Below are positions 27,839 to 35,647 of a DNA stretch of 64,000 nt, piece by piece. The position numbers were made by a program, and so were the translations under genes. Under the pieces are notes generated by a model. The model searched no databases, was not told the origin of the DNA, and saw only the letters and a program-made list of their open reading frames with translations. This stretch comes from Mesoterricola silvestris (GTDB lineage: Bacteria; Acidobacteriota; Holophagae; Holophagales; Holophagaceae), in assembly GCF_030295405.1 (NCBI RefSeq), contig NZ_AP027080.1, forward strand, positions 3,022,001 to 3,086,000, written 5' to 3'. Position 1 is the first letter of the stretch. Every line of letters begins with the position of its first letter.

Positions 27839-27879
27839 AATATACTAGGCATCTATTCTAATTTCAAGTATTTTGCCTA
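27839..27879 (-). promoter_or_regulatory. hipBA promoter with inverted-repeat operator
   Basis: On the minus strand, TTGAAA (27862-27867) and TATATT (27839-27844) are exactly 17 bases apart. An inverted repeat, TAGGCA at 27846-27851 and TGCCTA at 27874-27879, has one half in the spacer and the other just upstream of the -35. HipB bound here would block RNA polymerase. Confidence 0.65.
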
Positions 27880-28201
27880 ACATACAAGTCATCCAAAAGA
27901 AGGGTCATGAGATTGGGCCCCACCTTCCACCTATGAAGGTCCCCGCACCACGGCTTGGTGCCTTGAATGGAGACGGCCCGCCGCCCCACTCCTTCCCCAT
28001 CCCCAGCCATGGCCGCCTGGCTGGCCCATCCCTGGGACGAACCGTCCCGGTCGTGGGATGCCCTTCCGGGAAGGAATTTTACAAACATTGATATTACATT
28101 AATTATACAGTGGAATGCGTTTTGCTCATTTGTCGTCCGCCTGCCTGTAGCGGACGTCCAAGGCGCCTGCGCTGCCGGATCCACCTCCTTCCGGAGTTTC
28201 C
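27880..28201. other. Intergenic region between hipB and the ADOP permease gene
   Basis: No gene is supported in these 322 bases. Their right half is AT-rich, with a possible plus-strand promoter (TTTACA at 28078-28083, AATTAT at 28101-28106, spacer 17) that could serve the permease. A minus-strand open frame here (27864-28223) has no ribosome site, no recognisable motifs and abrupt composition changes, so I left it out. Confidence 0.4.
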
Positions 28202-30601
28202 ATGCCGTCCTTCGCTTGCCCAACGTTCCTGGCCGACCTTTCGCGGAGTTTTTCCCGCCGACCGGTCTCTTCGCTGGTGGCGGTGCTGATGCTCGCCATG
28301 GGCATCGGCGCCAGCACCGCGGTCTTTTCGCTCATGGCGCCGGTGCTCCTGGGATCCTCGGGGCTCACGGGGAAGGTGGTGGAGGTGAGCCGGCGCACCG
28401 AAGGGAATCAGGGGGAGGTCCGGTTCTCCTTCGAGAACGGCCTGTCCCTGGAGGAAATGCAAGTTCAACAGGCGGGCAATCCCGCCATCGCGGCCCTGGC
28501 CCAGGGCAGCCAGGAGCGCTTCGTGGTGCGCGGCGAAGGGGCGGAGGCGCGGTATCTGCGGGCTTCCTTCATAACCTCCGCCTATTTCCAGGTCATGGGC
28601 GTGGCACCCTGGCTGGGACGGGGCTTCACCCCGCAGGAGGACAGGCTGGCGGAACCCCAGGCGATCCTCAGTTTCGGATTGTGGCACAGCCTTTTTGGCG
28701 GAGATCGCAAGGCCCTGGGCCGGGTGCTGCAGGTGAACGGCCATTCCTGCAGGGTGGCCGGGGTTCTGCCCCGGGGCTTCTCGGGACACCTCGTGGGTCA
28801 GCGCATGGACCTCTGGCTGCCCTTGGGGGCGCGCGCCGCCCTGGCCGAAGCGCCCGAGGCCGGGACCCTGACCTCCAGCGACCCCACCCTCGCCCGGCTC
28901 CGCCCGGGTTTCACTCTGGCCCAGGCGGAGCAGGCCTTCCGGACCCTGGGGGCGGGCTTCCAGGGCCCTGCTCCGCTTCCGGGGACCCGGGTCGGGCCCC
29001 TTACCCTGGCGCCCTTCGCCGCCAACCGGGACCTTGTGTTGGAGGAGCGTCTGCCCGCGCCCTGGTTGTTGCTGGCGGCGGCGGGGAGCCTCCTGCTCCT
29101 GGCCTGTGCCAATGTGGCCAACCTGCAGCTGGCCCAGCTGGAGGCGCGGCGGCAGGAATTCGCCATCCGCCTTTCCTTGGGGGCTCGCCGGGGCGCCGTC
29201 ATCCGGGCGGTCCTCCAGGAGCACCTGGCCCTCAGCGCCCTGGCCGGCGGGCTGGGGCTGGTGCTGGCCTGGCCCTTCCTGCGGGGCCTGGATGCCATCC
29301 GGGACGTGAAGATCTATGAGGTGCCCACGCCGGTTTCCCTCAGCCCCGCGGCCCTGCTGTTCGCCCTGGCCCTGGTCCTGGCCACGGCCCTGGCGGTGGG
29401 CATCCTGCCCGCGTACCGGGCCTCCCGGGCGGACCTGGCCCAGGTCCTCAAGGATCTGGCGAGCACCCACGTCCGTGGCACCCGGCTCCAGGACGGCCTG
29501 GTGATCGTGCAGGTGGCCTTGGCCCTCGCCCTGATCGCGGGGGGCGCCCTGGTGGCCCGGGGGCTGGCCCGGGCGCGCAGCACGGCCCTGGGTTTCCGGG
29601 AGGCGGGCGTGGCCGGCCTGCGCCTGGAATTCCCCCAGGCCTGGACGGAGCAGCGCCGGGCCGATGCCCGGCAGGCCCTGGAGGCCCGCATCGCGGCCCT
29701 GCCCGGCGTGAAGGCGGTGAGCTGGGCCGAGCGCCTTCCCATGGAGGAGGGCATCCTCACGATCACCTCCCTGCCGGGCAAGGCATACGCCCAGGTGCAG
29801 GGGATCGGCCCCGGCTACTTCGCCACCCTCGGCCTCACCCTGCTCCAAGGCCGGGACTTCGCCCGCGCCGACCAGCCCGAGGGCGGCCGGATCATCAACC
29901 AGACCTTGGCCCACCAGCTTTGGCCCGGTCAGGACCCCCTGGGCCGGGACCTGAAGGGGCACCCGGTGATCGGGGTGGTGATGGACCATGGCCTTTCCAC
30001 CGAGAAGAGCGTGCATGTCCCGGCGATCTTCAGCCCCCTCCGCCCCTCGGGCGGCCGCAATCACTGCGCCTGTCTGCTCTTTCGCACCGAGGGCGAACCC
30101 GAGGCGCTGTTCGCCTCTGCCCAGCAGGTGCTCAGGGCCGTCGACCCCGATCTACCGCTGCTCAAGCTCGCCACCCTTTCCTCCCACCTGGACGGCCTGC
30201 ACCACCATTTGCGGGTGGCGTCCTGGCTCCTGGGCTTCTGCGGCCTGATGGCGCTGCTCATGGCGGCCATGGGGGTGCAGGCCCTCCTGGTGTTCCGGAT
30301 CGAGCGCCAGACGCGGGAGATCGGCTTGCGCATGGCCCTGGGCGCGCCCCGGGGACGCATCCTGCGGGAGGTCATCCAGCGCGGCATGCGCAGCGTCGGG
30401 GTGGGCCTGGCCCTGGGGGCGCTGGGCGCCTACGCCCTGGGCCGCATCTGCCACCACGCCTTCAAGGGCGTGGAGCCCCTGGAAGCCCCGAGCCTCCTGG
30501 AGGCGCTGGGCACCCTGCTGGGGGTTTCCCTCCTGGCCTGCCTCCTGCCCGCCCTGAGGGCCGCGGCCCTGGACCCCGCCCGGGCCATGCGCCAGGATTG
30601 A
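28202..30601 (+). CDS. ADOP-type (acidobacterial duplicated orphan permease) MacB/FtsX-family permease
   Basis: A 799-residue permease with two FtsX domains and no ATPase partner nearby, the hallmark of the ADOP family that is strongly expanded in Acidobacteriota. TM1 is near residues 20-45. A MacB-like periplasmic domain follows (VMGVAPWLGRGFTPQED, FGLWHSLFGGD). The first FtsX block is at about 283-405 with CANVANLQLAQLEARRQEFAIRLSLGA, a middle TM is at about 430-455, then comes a second periplasmic domain, and the last three TMs are at about 672-790 with TREIGLRMALGAPRG. Substrates of ADOP proteins are unknown. Its stop is followed at once by a relic of another gene's 3' end. Confidence 0.9.
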   Translation: MPSFACPTFLADLSRSFSRRPVSSLVAVLMLAMGIGASTAVFSLMAPVLLGSSGLTGKVVEVSRRTEGNQGEVRFSFENGLSLEEMQVQQAGNPAIAALAQGSQERFVVRGEGAEARYLRASFITSAYFQVMGVAPWLGRGFTPQEDRLAEPQAILSFGLWHSLFGGDRKALGRVLQVNGHSCRVAGVLPRGFSGHLVGQRMDLWLPLGARAALAEAPEAGTLTSSDPTLARLRPGFTLAQAEQAFRTLGAGFQGPAPLPGTRVGPLTLAPFAANRDLVLEERLPAPWLLLAAAGSLLLLACANVANLQLAQLEARRQEFAIRLSLGARRGAVIRAVLQEHLALSALAGGLGLVLAWPFLRGLDAIRDVKIYEVPTPVSLSPAALLFALALVLATALAVGILPAYRASRADLAQVLKDLASTHVRGTRLQDGLVIVQVALALALIAGGALVARGLARARSTALGFREAGVAGLRLEFPQAWTEQRRADARQALEARIAALPGVKAVSWAERLPMEEGILTITSLPGKAYAQVQGIGPGYFATLGLTLLQGRDFARADQPEGGRIINQTLAHQLWPGQDPLGRDLKGHPVIGVVMDHGLSTEKSVHVPAIFSPLRPSGGRNHCACLLFRTEGEPEALFASAQQVLRAVDPDLPLLKLATLSSHLDGLHHHLRVASWLLGFCGLMALLMAAMGVQALLVFRIERQTREIGLRMALGAPRGRILREVIQRGMRSVGVGLALGALGAYALGRICHHAFKGVEPLEAPSLLEALGTLLGVSLLACLLPALRAAALDPARAMRQD

Positions 30602-30610
30602 GCGCCGTCC

Positions 30611-30697
30611 TCAGAAGGTGCCGCTGGCCCTGGGTTCCAGGTCCCGGTTCACCAAGGACGTGGGCCGCCTGGCGGGGGGTGCATCCAGGATGGGGAC
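30611..30697 (-). pseudogene. Relic of the 3' end of a DUF58 gene
   Basis: The minus strand reads, in one frame ending in TGA at 30611-30613, ILDAPPARRPTSLVNR then DLEPRASGTF. The intact DUF58 protein at 35648 ends ILDVTPAKLPTSLVNR then YLELKASGAF. By eye about 64 of 82 aligned bases agree, and the bases just outside both stops (GCGC, CCTCAG) agree too. Nothing upstream continues the gene. It is a diverged partial duplicate lying between the ADOP gene and ntdB. Confidence 0.8.
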
Positions 30698-30714
30698 AGC
30701 TCCAGGCGTTGACC

Positions 30715-31701
30715 TCAAAAGGCCGCTTCCAGGACCTGCAAGATGCCACCTGCATAGGGTTCCCCGGTCACCTGATCATGGAGGGCCTTGGCCTCCTCCG
30801 TGGCGTTGGCCACCAGGAAGCCATGCCTCACGACTTTGAGCATGGGGATGTCATTGCCGCTTTCGCCGAAGGCGTACGCGTCCTCGGCCGCCAAGCCGTT
30901 TTGGGACAGGAGGTACTGGACCACCCGCTCTTTTCCCGAAGGGACGGGAATGAAGTCGATGTCGTAGCTTCCCTCTGGATCGCCAGCCTTTGGATTGCAT
31001 CTGGAGATGTTCAACCCCAGCGCATTAGCGGCGGCCAACTCGCGGATTAGGCTTAGGGCTTTCTGGTCGCCCTCCGGGTCGCGGCCTTCCAGGAAATAAC
31101 TCTTCTTGTACGCCGCAACCCGAAGCTCCGGCTGGGGCTTCAGATCCACCCCCTTGAGCCGCAGGGCTTCGACCATGCGTCTTACGGCTTCTTTGCTGAA
31201 CCCACTGGAGGCCATGCGGTCCCGCCAAGTCCAGTCCGGACGGCAGGTAACGTTCTGGTCGAAATAGGTGATCTCCGTGCCCAGATCACTGGCGATGAAA
31301 TGGGGAAGGAGCGTCATTTGTGATCCCCCCATCTGCTGAAGCACCTCCTCAAGGCTGCTGCCGGTGACCAGGCCAAACAGAATGCCTGTGGAAGGACAAG
31401 TGGCGGTCAGATAGTCCTCCAGACGGACCTTGGCTTTCCAATTTTGTGCGGATCGATCGTGGGCAAAGTAGGTTTCGTCGAAATCGCAAAACACTATCCA
31501 CCGAGGTTTGGGCATACCGGGCAGCAGGCGGAACCGGGCGTCGATCCGGGCCTCGCACAGGGTTGCTGAGGAGCTTGAAAGCATTTCCACCTTCCCTTTC
31601 CCTATGGGCACAAGGATGCCTGACAACAGTAGTGAGATGCCAACCACACAGATTCCGGTTTTCCAGCGCAAACCGAGCCGGAAAGAGGAAGAGTCGCTCA
31701 T
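30715..31701 (-). CDS. ntdB: Kanosamine-6-phosphate phosphatase (NtdB-like, HAD-IIB)
   Basis: A HAD phosphatase matching Bacillus subtilis NtdB, which dephosphorylates kanosamine 6-phosphate. Shared stretches include IVFCDFDETYF (nucleophile Asp), LVTGSS, HFIASDLGTEITYF, NISRCNPKAGDPE, SYDIDFIPV and FGESGNDIPML. ATG 31701 overlaps the ntdC stop by 4 bases, giving 328 residues. The first ~39 include a hydrophobic, likely membrane-spanning segment (GICVVGISLLLSGILVPIG) absent from the B. subtilis protein. The alternative ATG 31584 is preceded by a good ribosome site (GGAAGGTGG) and gives 289 residues, close to NtdB's length. Last gene of the operon; GC is clearly lower than in the flanks. Confidence 0.9.
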   Translation of the reverse strand: MSDSSSFRLGLRWKTGICVVGISLLLSGILVPIGKGKVEMLSSSSATLCEARIDARFRLLPGMPKPRWIVFCDFDETYFAHDRSAQNWKAKVRLEDYLTATCPSTGILFGLVTGSSLEEVLQQMGGSQMTLLPHFIASDLGTEITYFDQNVTCRPDWTWRDRMASSGFSKEAVRRMVEALRLKGVDLKPQPELRVAAYKKSYFLEGRDPEGDQKALSLIRELAAANALGLNISRCNPKAGDPEGSYDIDFIPVPSGKERVVQYLLSQNGLAAEDAYAFGESGNDIPMLKVVRHGFLVANATEEAKALHDQVTGEPYAGGILQVLEAAF

Positions 31702-32762
31702 TCCAGGCGAGAGAGGAAGACGCGGTGGGCGGCACCGGTTTTCTGCAGGATTCCCTCGAGGATTCGCTGGGCCTGGAGTCCATCCTTGAATGAGGCCAAG
31801 GTGCGCAGCTCACCGTTCGGACTGCCCTGAATCAAGTCCAGCCACTGCCAAGCCTGTCCCGTGAAGGAATCGGCCCATCCGAAGACCTCCTCCGGTGGAT
31901 CGAACAGATCCTGGACGGTCGGAAGCTCTCGCCATTCCCAGTCCGCCTGTTCCTTAACCTGGTAGAGGCTCTTGTGCATGGAGGCGTAACGCAATTCCAA
32001 GTTTTCTCCCACCACCTCCACATGCAATCCAAGGTCGTTAGGCTCAGCCGTTTTGGAGGCTGCCAAGGAGACGAAGCAACCTTTTGCCGATCGCAGGCAT
32101 GTGAAGGCGTCGTCATCCACGCGCACTGGCTGGTTCTCCCGGCTCGCCACGTGGGTGGTTAACTTGGCACTGATGCTGTCAGGGTCCAACGCGTCCTCAA
32201 AACAGAAGTGGAACAGGTCAATGAGGTGGACGCCCAAGTCGCCCATCGCTCCGCTGGTGCCTAACGTCTGCTCGCCGTCTCGCCAGGTAAAAGTCTTCTT
32301 GGTGAAGGCGCTACGTTTCTTCAAAGCCATTCGCACCGCCAACACCCGGCCGAATGCCCCGTTCGACAAACAGTGCTTGATCATCTTAGCGATGGGCAAA
32401 TATCGGTAATTGAAGCCTACGGCAGCGACCTGGCGGGTGCCCGCGAGAGAATCTACTAGGCGGAAGGCATCCTCCAGGCGGGTGACCAGGGGTTTTTCGC
32501 ACAAGACATGGCAGCCCTGCCCAATGGCTTGGGTCACATGGGTCACATGGAAGGCATTGGGGGACGCGACGATCACCGCCTCGACATCCTCCAACAAACG
32601 CTCCGCAGTGACATAGGGTTGGCAATGATGCCTGTCGGCAAATGCTACCGCTTGGGACGGGTTGCAATCATACACTCCGCAGATGCCGGGGCCATGGACT
32701 CTCGCCAGGGCCGTTGCGTGCATGGCTGCGATCCTCCCTCCACCAATAATTCCAAGTTTCAT
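31698..32762 (-). CDS. ntdC: Glucose-6-phosphate 3-dehydrogenase (NtdC-like)
   Basis: A 354-residue Gfo/Idh/MocA oxidoreductase. NtdC oxidises glucose 6-phosphate at C3 with NAD, the first step of kanosamine synthesis. The Rossmann motif is GIIGGGRIAAMHATAL, followed by CEKPLVTRLEDA with the catalytic Lys of EKP. Stretches shared specifically with B. subtilis NtdC are GFNYRYL, KKTFTWRD, TSGAMGDLGVHLIDL, the VRVDDDAF segment, VEVVGENLELRY and the DPPEEVFGWADSF segment. It overlaps ntdA and ntdB by 4 bases each (ATGA). The HLID His and the nearby Asp fit the active-site pattern of this oxidoreductase family. Confidence 0.92.
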   Translation of the reverse strand: MKLGIIGGGRIAAMHATALARVHGPGICGVYDCNPSQAVAFADRHHCQPYVTAERLLEDVEAVIVASPNAFHVTHVTQAIGQGCHVLCEKPLVTRLEDAFRLVDSLAGTRQVAAVGFNYRYLPIAKMIKHCLSNGAFGRVLAVRMALKKRSAFTKKTFTWRDGEQTLGTSGAMGDLGVHLIDLFHFCFEDALDPDSISAKLTTHVASRENQPVRVDDDAFTCLRSAKGCFVSLAASKTAEPNDLGLHVEVVGENLELRYASMHKSLYQVKEQADWEWRELPTVQDLFDPPEEVFGWADSFTGQAWQWLDLIQGSPNGELRTLASFKDGLQAQRILEGILQKTGAAHRVFLSRLE

Positions 32763-34165
32763 GATGACCTAGCTTTCTCTCGGTTAGGCGCCGGTTTGGC
32801 AAGCACCATCTCCATGGCCTCCACCACCCGGTCTTGCTCGCCCAGAGTCATGCCCGGGTAGAGGGGAAGATTCATCAGCCTCTGGTGAAGTTTTTCGGTT
32901 ACGGGACAGCGGGTGTCGGAATAATACGTTTTTTGGAGTGGAGTGTCCTGCTGGTGTGTCAGGCGCGGGTAGTAGATCTCCGTCTCCACGTGATGCCTTT
33001 CGAGCAGGTCCCGGCGTACCTGATCCCGGTCCCGGTCGAGGATTTGGACGGGGAAAAGGTGCCACACGTGCCTGTCTACCATGGATGGCGCCAGGATCTT
33101 TCCAGAGCGAACCAAGTCCTTCAGGAGTATTAAGTATCGCCAAGCCAGGAAGAGCCTTCGAAAATTGTTCAACGCCAGATATGGAAGTTTCGCCCACCCG
33201 ATGGCGGCCTGGAGATCATCGATCCGAGCATTGAACCCGAAGCCTTCCGTCTTGATGTTCTTCTTGCCCAGTTCGAAGCCGTGATAGCTGATCATCCGAC
33301 ACCTGGTCTCGAGGGCCGGATCCTGGGTGACAATGGCCCTGGCCTTGCCACAGAAGCCTAGGTTTTTGAATGGGTTGAAGCTCAGGACGGCTGCGTCCGA
33401 ATGGCGACCCATTCCGGTGGCGCCCAGGCTCTGGCAAGCGTCTTCTAGCAACCGCACCCCAAGAGAATCGGAAACTCTTCTTATTTTCGGCATGTCCGCC
33501 AGTTGGCCGTACAGATGCACCGGCAGGATGAGGCGAGTCCGGGCCGTAACGACCCGCTCCAGCTTGGAAGCATCTAGCAGGAAGGTGGCTTCCTCCACAT
33601 CGCCAAGCACAGGCACCGCACCCACCGCTAGAATCGCGTTCTCGGTGGCTGCGAAACTGTTGCCCGGGATGATCACCTCGTCACCCGAGCCAATACCTAG
33701 GGCATGCAGGACAACGATCAGGGCATCGGTGCCGCTGCTGCATAGGATGGTAGCTCGGCAACCCAGAAATTCGCATAAGGCCTCTTCCAGCCGTGGAGCG
33801 TGCGGACCGCTGGTGAACTGGCCAGAGTCGGCCACCAGGGCGAAGGCCTCTTGACAGGCCTTGGTCTCTTCGGCGCCCATTAAGCGATGCATGGGAAGGA
33901 AGGGCACCTGGTCGGTGGGTGGTGTCTGGGCGAAAAGCACCTGGGCCAAGTCCATGTCCCGCCGGAGTCTTCCTCCAGAAAGCAGCGTCTCCGCAAGCTT
34001 GATCATTGCCCGGTTTGGGTCGATGGAGACCTCTCCTTCCGTCCCCTCTAGGAGCATTTCCAGAAGCCTGACATTGTCGACGCTGTCACCACGGAGGTGG
34101 AATTTGGTTTCGCCCTCCCTGATAGTCTTGGCTCCGGGCTGTTGAAGGTTCCGACAATTGATCAT
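32759..34165 (-). CDS. ntdA: 3-oxo-glucose-6-phosphate:glutamate aminotransferase (NtdA-like)
   Basis: A 468-residue DegT/DnrJ-fold PLP aminotransferase. NtdA transfers an amino group from glutamate to 3-oxo-glucose 6-phosphate to give kanosamine 6-phosphate. It follows B. subtilis NtdA closely: VPFLPMHRL, SGQFTSGPHAPRLE, GNSFAATENAILA, ILPVHLYGQLADM, LSFNPFKNLGFCGKA (PLP Lys in NPFK), YHGFE, FGFNARIDDLQAAIG, LALNNFRRLFLAWRY, HVWHLFPV and LPLYPGMTLGEQDRVVEAM. The N-terminal ~85 residues (KFHLRGDSVDNVRLLEMLLEG) match the extra N-terminal part of NtdA rather than ordinary DegT enzymes. GAGGTAG precedes ATG 34165. It is the first gene of the operon ntdA-ntdC-ntdB. Confidence 0.93.
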   Translation of the reverse strand: MINCRNLQQPGAKTIREGETKFHLRGDSVDNVRLLEMLLEGTEGEVSIDPNRAMIKLAETLLSGGRLRRDMDLAQVLFAQTPPTDQVPFLPMHRLMGAEETKACQEAFALVADSGQFTSGPHAPRLEEALCEFLGCRATILCSSGTDALIVVLHALGIGSGDEVIIPGNSFAATENAILAVGAVPVLGDVEEATFLLDASKLERVVTARTRLILPVHLYGQLADMPKIRRVSDSLGVRLLEDACQSLGATGMGRHSDAAVLSFNPFKNLGFCGKARAIVTQDPALETRCRMISYHGFELGKKNIKTEGFGFNARIDDLQAAIGWAKLPYLALNNFRRLFLAWRYLILLKDLVRSGKILAPSMVDRHVWHLFPVQILDRDRDQVRRDLLERHHVETEIYYPRLTHQQDTPLQKTYYSDTRCPVTEKLHQRLMNLPLYPGMTLGEQDRVVEAMEMVLAKPAPNREKARSS

Positions 34166-34713
34166 GCGACTACCTCACTCAGCTGGTGAGTAATGCAATA
34201 AATAAGTTCCAAAAAAATGTTATTAAATCGTTATTAGTGTATGTATTAATTGAGTTTAATACTACATTGGAGCGCTGTGGTGATAAATTTATGGTGCTTA
34301 TAATTATTCTAGATTTATAAGCGGTTTGGAACCCTGTGAGGTCCAGCGAAGCAGGCGAAAAATCGTGAAGCCATAGCGACCAATGGCAAAAGGAGCCACT
34401 CAGAATGCCGCAAACATTTTGAATGGGAAGCCTCCCCATCCTGCACTCCTCAAAACCTGCTTCGAAGGAGGGCAAGCTAGGTCAAGCAGGAAGGAGGCTC
34501 AATGGAATGGAAGCACGGTTCCGCTAGCCTGCATTCCCTGGCAATACGGTTTCCGGGTGGCTTATTCATTACGCACTTGGGGATCATCAAGCAGGCCTTC
34601 CGGAGATTGGGATTTGCCGTGGCAGGGCCTGCGGGTCCAAAATCGTGGCCCGGCCCCGGGGAGGGTGCCGGAAACAGTCCCCCGTTCATCACCCCCTGGA
34701 AAGGATCCGTGCC
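34166..34713. other. AT-rich intergenic region upstream of ntdA
   Basis: 548 bases with no supported gene. 34180-34330 is strikingly AT-rich and holds the likely ntdA promoter (not assignable with confidence), a GTTATT-AAATC-GTTATT direct repeat near 34219, and the inverted repeat listed next. The part from about 34380 to 34700 returns to ordinary composition, and I see nothing in it. A 98-codon minus-strand frame at 34179-34475 lacks any support. Confidence 0.6.
34296..34322. promoter_or_regulatory. Inverted repeat, possible operator of the ntd operon
   Basis: GCTTATAA (34296-34303) and TTATAAGC (34315-34322) are perfect 8-base complements separated by 11 bases, about 130 bases upstream of ntdA. 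The B. subtilis ntd operon is controlled by the LacI-type regulator NtdR; no such gene is in this window, so the binder is unknown. Confidence 0.45.
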
Positions 34714-35160
34714 ATGTCCACCCAGACCATCCGATTCCACCGCGTGCTCCGGGCCAGCCCGGAGCGCGTTCATCGCGCCTTCCTGGACGGGGACGCCATG
34801 GCCAAGTGGCTGCCGCCCTTCGGGTTCATCTGCAAAGTCCACCACATGGACGCCCGGGTGGGCGGCACCTACCGCATGGCGTTCACGAATTTCGGCACGG
34901 GGCGTACCGAAACCTTCGGGGGCACGTTCCTGGAGCTGGTGCCCGGGGAACGGATCCGGCATACGGATGTCTTCGAGGACGCGAACCTGCCGGGGGAGAT
35001 GGTGACGACGGTCTCCCTGAAGGCCGTGTCCTGCGGCACGGAGCTGACCATCGTGCAGGAGGGGGTGCCCGAGGCCATCCCGGCCGAGATGTGCTACCTG
35101 GGCTGGCAGGAATCCCTGGCGCAGCTCGCCCACTTGGTTGAACCCCAGATCCCGGACTGA
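34714..35160 (+). CDS. SRPBCC (AHSA1/START-like) family protein
   Basis: A 148-residue protein of the SRPBCC superfamily (IRFHRVLRASPERVHRAFLDGDAMAKWLPP, then ARVGGTYRMAFTNFGTG and GTFLELVPGERIRHTDVFE), close to the AHSA1-type YndB/CalC group. These small hydrophobic-pocket proteins bind diverse ligands and the role here is unknown. ATG 34714 is preceded by GGAAAGGA at 34698-34705, and a longer open frame upstream lacks homology. GC is back to the high core value, so it marks the return to core sequence beyond the ntd operon. The end contains CYLGWQESLAQLAHLVEP, usual for the family. Confidence 0.9.
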   Translation: MSTQTIRFHRVLRASPERVHRAFLDGDAMAKWLPPFGFICKVHHMDARVGGTYRMAFTNFGTGRTETFGGTFLELVPGERIRHTDVFEDANLPGEMVTTVSLKAVSCGTELTIVQEGVPEAIPAEMCYLGWQESLAQLAHLVEPQIPD

Positions 35161-35261
35161 GGGACCCGTCATCGCAAACCTGGCGCCCGCCCCCGGGAGG
35201 GCCTTCCTGCGGTATCCTTTCCGAAACCAACGGAACTCACCCACGTCCCCCGGGAGGCCCC

Positions 35262-35639
35262 ATGTCCGAGAACCCCTATGCCGCGCCGAAGGCTTCGGTC
35301 CTGGACGGCGCTGATCCCGCCGACAAGGTCAAGGACGTGGCCAAGGCGCAGAGGCACCTCATCTACGCCATCCTGGCAAGCCTGGTGGGGAACGGCCTGA
35401 TGAATGCCAATGCGGGCCTCGGGCTCCTGGTGATCCCCCTCGCCCTGTGCATCGCCGGCTTTACCATCTGGTGCGTTTTCAACCTGTGCAAGGCCCTGGT
35501 CCTGGGGCCGGCGCTGTGGATCGTCGCGATGTTCATCCCCCTGGTCAACCTGATCTGCCTGGTGGTCCTCAACCAGAAGGCCACCACGTACCTGAAGGGC
35601 CAGGGCGTGCGCGTGGGCTTCCTGGGCGCCAGGGACTGA
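35262..35639 (+). CDS. Small membrane protein with N-terminal NPYAAP tag
   Basis: A 125-residue protein beginning MSENPYAAPKASV. Three hydrophobic segments follow (about residues 32-48, 50-70 and 82-103), with the text LIYAILASLVGN, LGLLVIPLALCIAGFTIWCVF and ALWIVAMFIPLVNLICLVVL. No catalytic motif is visible and the function is unknown. The NPYAAP start is shared with the RDD protein at 42471, on the other side of the MoxR operon. It converges with the DUF58 gene, with an 8-base gap. GGGAGG precedes the ATG. Confidence 0.8.
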   Translation: MSENPYAAPKASVLDGADPADKVKDVAKAQRHLIYAILASLVGNGLMNANAGLGLLVIPLALCIAGFTIWCVFNLCKALVLGPALWIVAMFIPLVNLICLVVLNQKATTYLKGQGVRVGFLGARD

Positions 35640-35647
35640 GCGCGCCC

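Noticed and set aside
24972-28201. An intact integrative element at tRNA-Ala
   Set aside because: No integrase, no transposase, and no second copy of the tRNA 3' end was seen in the region.
27864-28223. A 119-codon minus-strand gene between hipB and the ADOP permease
   Set aside because: It crosses an AT-rich intergenic stretch and the permease start, has no ribosome site and no recognisable sequence.
34179-34475. A 98-codon minus-strand gene upstream of ntdA
   Set aside because: It reads through the AT-rich control region; low-complexity Asn/Ile/Ser translation and no start signal.
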